DNA from: JAFGPJ01 sp964439135
GTDB taxonomy: Bacteria; Planctomycetota; Phycisphaerae; Sedimentisphaerales; Anaerobacaceae
Reading direction: 5' to 3'
NCBI GenBank assembly: GCA_964439135.1
Contig: CAYTNN010000268.1
Location: 1 to 5,349, forward strand
DNA: 5,349 nt
This document shows positions 1 through 5,349 of this stretch, in pieces. The translations under genes were made by a program, and so were the position numbers. Positions within the stretch are counted from its first letter, which is position 1. Each line of letters opens with the position of its first letter. A model generated the notes under the pieces. The model was not told the DNA's origin. It did not search any database and saw nothing but the letters and a program-made list of their open reading frames with translations.

Positions 1-68
1 GTTTGGCAGCCGATAATCGAAAACACCATAACAATTAAAACAACCGATATGAGTATTCTTTTAGCCAT
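1..68 (-). CDS. N-terminus of a lipoprotein (partial, runs off window start)
   Basis: Only the first 22 codons are present. They encode a classical lipoprotein signal peptide: a basic start (MAKR), a hydrophobic core rich in I, V and L, and the lipobox I-I-G-C with the lipidated cysteine at residue 21. The start is supported by GAAGGA (76-81, minus strand) seven bases upstream of the ATG. It lies 44 nt downstream of the stop of the lytic transglycosylase gene on the same strand, with no terminator-like hairpin between them, so cotranscription is likely. By family knowledge the product would be exported through Sec, lipidated and anchored in a membrane. Nothing of the mature domain is visible, so no function can be given. 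Confidence 0.75.
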   Translation of the reverse strand, partial: MAKRILISVVLIVMVFSIIGCQ

Positions 69-112
69 TTTCAATTCCTTCAAATCTGTCGGAAGTCACC
101 GCCTTCGACGGT

Positions 113-1294
113 TCACTTTAGAAACAGATAGTACAGCCTGCCTTCCTGATACGTTTGACCGGCGAGCTTTCCTGCCATGTCACCGACTCCCATATAGACA
201 TCGCATCGGCCCGGTGCGCGGATTGCCCCGCCTGCATCCTGGTCGAGGGTGAAGCCGCTGTAGAGTTGATTGACCACTGATGGGCCCATAGCTTTCGGCA
301 GGGTCGTAGAGATAAAAGTAAGTGACGCCCGCGGGAAGATCGACTTGTCGGTGGCGATACTCCGAAGGGTCGTTACCGGCTCGTTCAGGCAGCCGAGCGG
401 CGGGCCGCCATCTTTTCGGAAGAATACGAATCTCGGATTTCGCCTGACGTACATCTCGACCTGGTCTTTATACCGTTTGAAGTAATCGATCATTGTCGAG
501 AGGCTGATTTTGTCGCCGGGGATTCTGCCGTCCCTGACCAGTGCCTGGGCGACGCTTTCGTACTCGTGCCCGTTGTTGGCGGCGTAGCCGATTGTGGTCA
601 TCTTGCCGTCGGGCAGTTGGAGCTTGGCCGAGCCCTGCACGTGTGCGATATACGCTTCGAACGGATCGCTGAGCCAGGCCAGTTCATTGCCCCTGAGCAT
701 TAGCGAATTTTCGATGACGGACCGGGGCGGATAGGGGGTGATTGTTCCGTCAGGCATCTTTCGGCCGAGTATTTCGCCGGTCGGTCCTTTGACCAGATCG
801 TCCGGCTGTTTGTACAACGGATATGTGAATTGCCCGGTGCGAGTGAGCGAGCCGTTGAAGATCGGCGTATAGTAGCCGGTAAACAGAACCGTGCCGATAT
901 CGTCGCATCCGATCGATATATAGACGTCGAACTTCTCTCGAATGGCCTGGTTCAATTGCGCGCCGCGAAGCCCTGAATCCAGAAGTTCGGCGAACGCATC
1001 CAGACTCTTCTGCGTCCGGCTGTGGGTGATTCCGCTGACGGGAAAGAATTGCCGGCTGGATGGCTTGTTCAGGTAACTCCGGCTGTTGTCGATGGCCGCT
1101 TGCAGGTCGGTCAGATTAAGACAGGCCATAGTAAAATCCGGAATTTCGAGAGGATTCGTTATCTTCCGCAGCGCGTACTGGCCGGGCGGCAGGGGTCTGT
1201 CATAAGATGTTTTGGTTTCTTTCGTGGGAGTTCTGCAGCTAAATGCTAAAGCGACGAAAAGCAACAATACCGAAAGCAAAATCCTTTTCTTCAT
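113..1294 (-). CDS. mltA: MltA-type membrane-bound lytic murein transglycosylase (lipoprotein)
   Basis: A 393-residue protein recognisable as lytic transglycosylase A. This family cleaves the MurNAc-GlcNAc bond of peptidoglycan to leave 1,6-anhydro-MurNAc ends. Family blocks in order: FTGYYTP (138-144), VQGSAKLQLPDG (219-230), IGYAANNGHEY (235-245), NPRFVFFR (286-293), then the C-terminal 3D domain with the three conserved aspartates D316, D353 (DAGGAI) and D365 (CDVYMG). D365 aligns, from memory, with the catalytic Asp308 of mature E. coli MltA. Residues 1-20 form a lipoprotein signal, MKKR plus a Leu-rich core ending AFSC; the lipobox is imperfect because Phe sits at -2. The length is close to E. 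coli MltA (365). An in-frame ATG at 1345 would add 17 residues, but I chose 1294 because GGAG lies six bases upstream and the signal peptide then begins properly. The gene is divergent from murG and likely cotranscribed with the partial lipoprotein downstream. Confidence 0.92.
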   Translation of the reverse strand: MKKRILLSVLLLFVALAFSCRTPTKETKTSYDRPLPPGQYALRKITNPLEIPDFTMACLNLTDLQAAIDNSRSYLNKPSSRQFFPVSGITHSRTQKSLDAFAELLDSGLRGAQLNQAIREKFDVYISIGCDDIGTVLFTGYYTPIFNGSLTRTGQFTYPLYKQPDDLVKGPTGEILGRKMPDGTITPYPPRSVIENSLMLRGNELAWLSDPFEAYIAHVQGSAKLQLPDGKMTTIGYAANNGHEYESVAQALVRDGRIPGDKISLSTMIDYFKRYKDQVEMYVRRNPRFVFFRKDGGPPLGCLNEPVTTLRSIATDKSIFPRASLTFISTTLPKAMGPSVVNQLYSGFTLDQDAGGAIRAPGRCDVYMGVGDMAGKLAGQTYQEGRLYYLFLK

Positions 1295-1300
1295 TCTAAT

Positions 1301-1304
1301 CTCC
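1301..1304 (-). promoter_or_regulatory. Ribosome binding site deciding the mltA start
   Basis: GGAG on the minus strand, six bases before the ATG at 1294-1292. No comparable motif serves the upstream in-frame ATG at 1345, which also lies only a few bases from the start point predicted for the candidate promoter. Confidence 0.7.
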
Positions 1305-1357
1305 AAAAGCTCGAATTTTATTCGTAGTTCATAAACAATGAACAATGAAGTCGAAGC

Positions 1358-1387
1358 ATTTTACAGGATTTGAGAGCGGTTTTGCAA
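1358..1387 (-). promoter_or_regulatory. Candidate sigma70-like promoter for mltA
   Basis: On the minus strand, TTGCAA (1387-1382) and TAAAAT (1363-1358) are separated by 18 bases, matching the housekeeping consensus at 4/6 and 5/6. The implied start point near 1351 gives a leader of about 57 bases before the chosen mltA start. This is consensus matching by eye in an AT-richer spacer. Promoter consensus in planctomycete-like bacteria is poorly defined, so the call is tentative. Confidence 0.4.
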
Positions 1388-1423
1388 TGAAATTTAATGC
1401 TTTAGCGAAGAGTTCGATTATCC

Positions 1424-1453
1424 TTGTCATCAAAGCGGCGGATTTGGTATAAA
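1424..1453 (+). promoter_or_regulatory. Candidate sigma70-like promoter for murG, extended -10
   Basis: TTGTCA (1424-1429) and TATAAA (1448-1453) are separated by 18 bases, each 5/6 to consensus, and TGG directly precedes the -10 to give an extended -10 element. Transcription would start near 1460, leaving a leader of about 160 bases before murG. It sits 36 bases from the oppositely directed mltA promoter candidate, so one regulator bound between them could affect both. Confidence 0.45.
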
Positions 1454-1604
1454 TAAAGAACTCGAAAGCGAATGTGTGGTATTCCGCAGGCTGTGCATGA
1501 TTTACAAAATAAAGTACGCCTAAAGGTTCATACTCGTTCTAAATAACCAAAAAACGCTTGCATTTCACGCCGGCTTAGGGCAGACTTTCCGTGTTGGATT
1601 ACGC

Positions 1605-1611
1605 AGGGAGG
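1605..1611 (+). promoter_or_regulatory. Ribosome binding site deciding the murG start
   Basis: AGGGAGG, a strong Shine-Dalgarno match, ends eight bases before the ATG at 1620. An in-frame TTG at 1614 would be only two bases from it, too close to be the start. Confidence 0.75.
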
Positions 1612-1619
1612 CATTGATT

Positions 1620-2738
1620 ATGGTCGACAGTAGTTTTTTCTTTGCCGGCGGAGGGACCGGGGGGCATATATATCCTGCCATCGCCGTGGCTCAGCAGATA
1701 GTCAAAATCGAACCTTCGGCGAAAATACATTTTTTCTGCAGCACTCGCAGCATTGATCAGCATATTCTCGATCAGGCCGGCTTCGAATATACCGCTCTGT
1801 CGGCCGTCGGTTTTTCCGCTCGGCCCGCCGGATTAGTCAAATTCTGCAAATCTATGCTGAAAAGCTACAGGACGGCGGAAAAAGCGATCGGCCAAAGTGA
1901 TTCTGCCGTTGTTATAGGCTCCGGTGGATTTGTTTCGACGCCGGTTTGCCTGGCCGCACATAAACACAAAGTTCCAATCGCTCTTTTGAATGTCGATATT
2001 GTGCCGGGCCGGGCGAACAAGATAAACGCTCGCTGGGCGGATGAGATTTTCGTGCAGTTCCCGGAGACGGAGCAATATTTTGCCCAGCGGAAAAAGAAAG
2101 TCAGCGTTGTCGGCTGTCCGATACGGAGCGGCTTTAGGAATCCTGTAGCCGACAGGGCAATAGAGCAATTAGGCCTTGACCGGGATAAGAAGATTCTGCT
2201 GGTAACCGGTGCTTCGAGCGGCTCGGAGAATATCAACAAAGCGGTATGTTCGCTGCTGGAAAAACTGGAAGCCTTCGCAGACGACTGGCAGATAGTCCAT
2301 CTGACGGGGCAGAATAATTACGAGAATGTCTATAGCAAATATAGTGATGCCAAAATCAGCTACAAGGTTGTGAGTTATTTCGACGATATGCCGGATTTAC
2401 TGGCCGCCGCGGATCTGGTAATCGGCCGAAGCGGGGCCGTCAGCGTGGCGGAATACGCAGCGGCGGCGGTTCCCAGTATCTGTATGCCTTACCCGTATCA
2501 TAAGGACAAACATCAGTATCTCAATGCGGGCAAGCTGGTCGAAGTCGGGGCGGCGGTTATCGTTGATGATCTGCCCGATGAACAAGACAGGTCCGAATGG
2601 CTGGCCGAGGAGCTGGAAGAATTGATGAAAGACCAGAAAATCAGGCAGGCGATGGCCGAAGGATGCAGAAAAATCGCGAATCCGGATGCGGATATAAAAA
2701 TTGCAGAAAAGTTGCTGAAAATGGCGACTGGCAGATAG
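1620..2738 (+). CDS. murG: MurG-family UDP-GlcNAc:undecaprenyl-PP-MurNAc-pentapeptide GlcNAc transferase
   Basis: A 372-residue GT-B glycosyltransferase, close to the usual MurG length (about 355-370). MurG acts at the inner face of the cytoplasmic membrane and turns lipid I into lipid II with UDP-GlcNAc. The N-terminal domain has the first glycine loop GGGTGGHIYPA (10-20), the second loop SGGFVSTP (101-108) and VPGRANK (128-134). The C-terminal domain has GASSGSENIN (197-206), the R270-S-G-A motif, E278, and DKHQYLNA (296-303) with Q299, which are nucleotide-sugar-side residues in E. coli MurG. Oddities: the usual H-E-Q-N block before the PG motif is L123-N-V-D126 here, the second loop has Phe for Tyr, and GGSQGA reads GASSGS. 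The gene stands alone, not in a dcw cluster, and is divergent from mltA. It may be the main MurG of a diverged lineage or a paralogue acting on another lipid-linked acceptor. Confidence 0.85.
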   Translation: MVDSSFFFAGGGTGGHIYPAIAVAQQIVKIEPSAKIHFFCSTRSIDQHILDQAGFEYTALSAVGFSARPAGLVKFCKSMLKSYRTAEKAIGQSDSAVVIGSGGFVSTPVCLAAHKHKVPIALLNVDIVPGRANKINARWADEIFVQFPETEQYFAQRKKKVSVVGCPIRSGFRNPVADRAIEQLGLDRDKKILLVTGASSGSENINKAVCSLLEKLEAFADDWQIVHLTGQNNYENVYSKYSDAKISYKVVSYFDDMPDLLAAADLVIGRSGAVSVAEYAAAAVPSICMPYPYHKDKHQYLNAGKLVEVGAAVIVDDLPDEQDRSEWLAEELEELMKDQKIRQAMAEGCRKIANPDADIKIAEKLLKMATGR

Positions 2739-2786
2739 CACGAAGCAAGGGCGGCTGATGCATTTCGGGATTTCCATAAAAATCGT

Positions 2787-2815
2787 TTGACAGAAGGTTT
2801 TTGAACAAGGACAAT
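2787..2815 (+). promoter_or_regulatory. Candidate promoter for the isomerase/DUF6807-oxidoreductase genes
   Basis: A perfect TTGACA (2787-2792) is followed after 17 bases by GACAAT (2810-2815), 4/6 to the -10 consensus. Transcription would start near 2822 and leave a leader of about 140 bases. The rest of the 225-base spacer after murG (2739-2963) shows no gene and no clear intrinsic terminator. Readthrough from murG is therefore possible, but this promoter suggests the downstream pair is independently transcribed. Confidence 0.4.
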
Positions 2816-2954
2816 CCATATTTCGACTGTCATTGAGGATGGTTTGAAGTACCAGTATGAGTGTCCTTGAGAAAAGACCCGAAAAGCTGAGCCATTGTTT
2901 AATTTTAACCCTGGATACTAAGATCTTGCAAATTGGGGATTAGTGTTAAAGAAA

Positions 2955-2959
2955 GAGGA
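2955..2959 (+). promoter_or_regulatory. Ribosome binding site deciding the start of the TIM barrel-DUF6807 gene
   Basis: GAGGA precedes the ATG at 2964 by four bases. An in-frame GTG at 2943 would prepend seven residues (MLKKEEK) and place this motif inside the gene. The ATG gives a normal Tat leader, so it is preferred. Confidence 0.65.
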
Positions 2960-2963
2960 AAAG

Positions 2964-4763
2964 ATGAATACAATCATTAATACACGCCGGGATTTTCTGA
3001 AACAGTCGATGTATGTTGGTGCCGTGGTTGTTGCGGCAGGCCCGTTAGGCAGGGTGTTTGGCCAGAGTTCGGCCGGCCCCGGATCTAAGATGAAATTAGG
3101 GCTGGTGACCTACCTTTGGGGCCAGGACTGGGATCTGCCGACGCTGATCGCCAACTGCGAGAAGAGCAAAGTGCTTGGCGTCGAGCTTCGAACCGAGCAC
3201 GCCCACGGCGTCGAATCGAATCTCAACGCCCAGCAGCGCCGGGAAGTGAAGAAACGTTTTGATGACAGCCCCGTGACGCTGTTGGGTCCGGGGACGAACT
3301 TCGCTTTTCATCACGCCGATACGTCGAGGCTCAGGAAGGATATCGACGGAGCGAAAGAGTATATCAAGCTTTCTCGCGACTGCGGCGGCTCGGGCGTTAA
3401 AGTCAAGCCGAACGATCTGCCGAAGAGCGTCTCGCAGGAAAAGACGGTCGAGCAGATAGGCAAATCGCTCAATGAGTTGGGTCGCTTCGGCGCCGACTAC
3501 GGCCAGCGGATTCGCCTGGAAGTTCACGGGGCGTGTTCGCCGCTGCCCATCATTAAGAAGATCATGGACGTCGCCGACCATCCAAACGTCGGTGTCTGTT
3601 GGAACTGCAATGGACAGGACTTGCAGGGTGAGGGGCTGGAATATAATTTCAACCTTGTCAAGGACCGCTTTGGTGATACTGCCCATGTGAGGGAGCTGAA
3701 CATTGGTGACTATCCTTACCAGGAGCTGATGAATCTGTTCGTCGCGATGGACTATAACGGCTGGATTCTTCTCGAAGCACGGACCAATCCCGGCGACCGT
3801 GTCAAGGCCCTTGCCGAGCAGCGCCAGGTGTTCGGGCAGATGATTGCGAAAGCCCAGGCCGGCCGCGCACCGGGTGGGGATGGCGTTAAGATCGACGACG
3901 TTGACAATAAGCTGAGAGTGACTATCAATGGCAAGCTGTTCACCGAGTACAATTACCAGGATGTGCCGCGGCCTTTCTTCTACCCCGTGATCGGGCCGAC
4001 CGGCGTTCCGGTAAACAGGCATTGGCCGATGAAGGATATAAACAAGGACGAAGCACAGGACCATGTGCATCACAAGAGCCTCTGGTTCACGCATGGCGAG
4101 GTCAACGGGCAGGATTTCTGGGGCGAAGGCAGCAGCAGGTCCGGCAACATCGTCCACGACAAATTCTTAAAAGTCAGCTCGGGCCGCCGGATGGGCGAGA
4201 TTGTCGATACGAATAAGTGGGTGGCGAAGGACGGCAAAGTTGTTTGCACGGATACGCGGACGCACCGGTTCTACAACCGGCCGGATGGGCAGAGCATGGA
4301 TATCGAGATTACGATTCACGCCTCGGAAGGCAAGGTGGTTCTGGGCGATACGAAGGAAGGCTCGATGGCAATTCGCCTGGCTCCGACCATGCGGCTTAAA
4401 GGAAAGGTGGGCAAGGGCCACATCATTAACAGCGAAGGCGACACAGACGGCAACACCTGGGGCAAAAGGGCTGAGTGGTGCGACTACTACGGCCCGATTG
4501 ACGGTGAGGTAGTCGGCGTGGCGATATTCGACCATCCTTCAAATCCGAAACATCCGACATGGTGGCACGTACGGGACTACGGGCTGTTCGCGGCTAATCC
4601 GTTCGGTGTGCATTACTTCGAGAAAAAACCCGCAGGAACAGGCGATATTACCATCCCGGCCGGCGAAAGTCTGACGTTCAAGTATCGCTTCTACTTCCAT
4701 AAGGGCGACGAGAAGCAGGGCAAGGTGGCTCAGCAGTACCGCGAATATGCAGCGACAAAATAG
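2964..4763 (+). CDS. Tat-exported fusion: sugar-phosphate-isomerase-like TIM barrel + DUF6807
   Basis: A 599-residue two-domain protein. Residues 1-33 are a twin-arginine signal (R8-R9 in TRRDFLKQS, hydrophobic stretch, VFG then Q), so it should be exported folded. Residues about 43-298 resemble the xylose-isomerase-like TIM barrel: LGLVTYLWG at the first strand, GVELR (E74), RLEVHG (E186, H188), VCWNCN (211-216), H241 and LLEAR (E271). E186, H241 and E271 are plausible metal ligands. After a Gly/Pro linker (about 299-310), residues about 314-596 match DUF6807: KLFTEY, RPFFYPVIGPTG, DHVHH (366-370), VNGQDFWGEG, and near the end WWHVRDYGLFAANPFG and a YRFYFHKG strand. DUF6807 was formerly labelled PmoA in databases; that label does not imply methane oxidation. 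A Gfo/Idh/MocA oxidoreductase starts 54 nt downstream. I infer processing of an exported or periplasmic sugar derivative; the substrate is unknown. Confidence 0.88.
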   Translation: MNTIINTRRDFLKQSMYVGAVVVAAGPLGRVFGQSSAGPGSKMKLGLVTYLWGQDWDLPTLIANCEKSKVLGVELRTEHAHGVESNLNAQQRREVKKRFDDSPVTLLGPGTNFAFHHADTSRLRKDIDGAKEYIKLSRDCGGSGVKVKPNDLPKSVSQEKTVEQIGKSLNELGRFGADYGQRIRLEVHGACSPLPIIKKIMDVADHPNVGVCWNCNGQDLQGEGLEYNFNLVKDRFGDTAHVRELNIGDYPYQELMNLFVAMDYNGWILLEARTNPGDRVKALAEQRQVFGQMIAKAQAGRAPGGDGVKIDDVDNKLRVTINGKLFTEYNYQDVPRPFFYPVIGPTGVPVNRHWPMKDINKDEAQDHVHHKSLWFTHGEVNGQDFWGEGSSRSGNIVHDKFLKVSSGRRMGEIVDTNKWVAKDGKVVCTDTRTHRFYNRPDGQSMDIEITIHASEGKVVLGDTKEGSMAIRLAPTMRLKGKVGKGHIINSEGDTDGNTWGKRAEWCDYYGPIDGEVVGVAIFDHPSNPKHPTWWHVRDYGLFAANPFGVHYFEKKPAGTGDITIPAGESLTFKYRFYFHKGDEKQGKVAQQYREYAATK

Positions 4764-4817
4764 GTTAAATCTATGCTGGAGAATAAAACGTTTTTTTTGA
4801 AATATTAGGAGAAGATT

Positions 4818-5349
4818 ATGAGTAAGCTAAGTCGTAGAGATTTTATGAAAAGTACAGTGGCTGTTGGAGCCGGTTTGGCGCTGGCAGGACCGGCCTCGCG
4901 CGTACTGGGCGCCAATGACGATGTTCGCATTGCGGTTATCGGCGTTGGAAGCCAGGGCGGTGGTCACATGAACTATTTCAGCAGGATTCCGGGCGTGCGT
5001 CTCGTGGCCATCTGCGACGCCGATCGCGATCACGTCGAGAACCGGGCCGCAGATTTCGAGAAAAAGAACGGCGTCAAGCTCCAGACTTATACGGACATGC
5101 GTGAGCTCCTGGATAGCAAGGAAATCGATGCCGTTACCTCCGCCACGCCCAACCACTGGCACGCCCTTACCACGATCTGGGCCTGCCAAGCAGGCAAAGA
5201 CGTCTACATCGAGAAGCCCGCCAGCCACGAGATTTGGGAAGGCCGCAAGATGGTCGAGGCCGCACGCAAATACAACCGGATCGTCCAGATCGGCATGCAG
5301 AAGCGCTCCTCCGAGGCCCATCCGGCCGCGTTCGAGTGGATTCGCGAGG
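4818..5349 (+). CDS. Gfo/Idh/MocA-family oxidoreductase, Tat-exported (partial, 3' end missing)
   Basis: The first 177 codons are open to the window end; family members of this type are usually about 400-450 residues, so over half is missing. The start ATG has AGGAG (4807-4811) six bases upstream. Residues 1-32 form a Tat leader (SRRDFMKS, hydrophobic AVGAGLALAGPA, then VLGA). The Rossmann NAD(P)-binding fold follows: IAVIGVGSQGGG with G42-x-G44-x-x-G47, acidic residue D67 in AICDAD at the end of the second strand, TPNHWHA (110-116), and the family hallmark E132-K-P134 whose Lys is usually catalytic. GMQKRS near the end is typical of the Tat-exported group common in Planctomycetota. Such enzymes oxidise or reduce sugars with a tightly held or supplied nicotinamide cofactor. 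It is likely cotranscribed with the TIM barrel-DUF6807 gene, 54 nt upstream. The substrate cannot be read from this fragment. Confidence 0.93.
   Translation, partial: MSKLSRRDFMKSTVAVGAGLALAGPASRVLGANDDVRIAVIGVGSQGGGHMNYFSRIPGVRLVAICDADRDHVENRAADFEKKNGVKLQTYTDMRELLDSKEIDAVTSATPNHWHALTTIWACQAGKDVYIEKPASHEIWEGRKMVEAARKYNRIVQIGMQKRSSEAHPAAFEWIRE

Larger units (their letters stand above)
1295..1619. other. Divergent intergenic region between mltA and murG (325 bases)
   Basis: No convincing gene lies here. It holds a candidate promoter facing mltA (1358-1387), one facing murG (1424-1453), the ribosome binding sites of both genes, and a short tandem repeat of ACAATGA (1335-1348, two copies). One 24-codon frame (1472-1546, plus) starts with ATG but lacks a clear ribosome binding site. 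No terminator-like hairpin followed by a T-run is seen, and no riboswitch fold was recognised. Confidence 0.6.

Noticed and set aside
1558..1586. A second possible murG promoter, TTGCAT with CAGACT at 17 bases
   Set aside because: The -10 is only 3/6 to consensus; the extended -10 promoter at 1424-1453 is much better.
2397..2833. Overlapping minus-strand open frames at the murG 3' end and spacer
   Set aside because: No domain motifs, and they are antisense to the conserved C-terminal half of MurG.
2806..2869. Inverted repeat CAAGGACA ... TGTCCTTG with a 48-base gap, overlapping the candidate -10
   Set aside because: Eight base pairs with a long loop can arise by chance in a spacer of this size; it could be an operator but nothing else supports that.
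3096..4157. A 353-codon open frame on the minus strand inside the isomerase-DUF6807 gene
   Set aside because: It is antisense to a gene with clear domain motifs and a good ribosome binding site; its translation has no recognisable domain and is explained by the codon composition of the plus-strand gene.
2964..4763. Reading the C-terminal domain as particulate methane monooxygenase PmoA
   Set aside because: The old database label PmoA for DUF6807 is misleading: the domain has no membrane helices here and the gene context is sugar metabolism, not methane oxidation.
4785..4798. Eight-T run after AAAACG, resembling a terminator tail
   Set aside because: There is no GC-rich stem before it; the only symmetry is the weak AAAACGTTTT, so it is unlikely to stop transcription between the two genes.
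4827..5321. A 164-codon open frame on the minus strand over the oxidoreductase
   Set aside because: The plus strand encodes an unmistakable Gfo/Idh/MocA N-terminus (GxGxxG, TPNHWHA, EKP); the antisense frame is a shadow.

Overview
This 5.3 kb window looks like a Gram-negative-type chromosome segment, most likely from the Planctomycetota, with Phycisphaerae/Sedimentisphaerales-like bacteria as my best guess. That is inference from gene style only: two consecutive Tat-exported sugar-metabolism proteins (xylose-isomerase-like TIM barrel, DUF6807, Gfo/Idh/MocA), lipoproteins with short KR leaders, and a MurG that departs from the usual signature. No rRNA, tRNA, CRISPR array, insertion sequence or attachment site is visible.

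Left part (1-1294, minus strand): a possible two-gene lipoprotein unit. A complete MltA-type lytic transglycosylase (113-1294) is followed 44 nt downstream by the first 22 codons of a second lipoprotein that runs off the window at position 1. Positions 1295-1619 are a divergent intergenic region holding one candidate promoter for each direction.

Middle (1620-2738, plus strand): a complete MurG-family glycosyltransferase, divergent from mltA. A wall-precursor synthesis gene and a wall-cleaving gene therefore sit back to back. The MurG keeps the nucleotide-sugar site but has lost the usual H-E-Q-N motif.

Right part (2964-5349, plus strand): after a 225 nt spacer with a candidate promoter comes a 599-residue Tat-signal protein that fuses a sugar-phosphate-isomerase/epimerase-like TIM barrel to a C-terminal DUF6807 domain. 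A Tat-signal Gfo/Idh/MocA oxidoreductase starts 54 nt later and is cut by the window edge. The two probably form one transcript and act outside the cytoplasm on a sugar or sugar derivative that the sequence does not identify.

The points most worth a second look are the isomerase-DUF6807 fusion with its oxidoreductase partner and the altered acceptor-side motif of the MurG.
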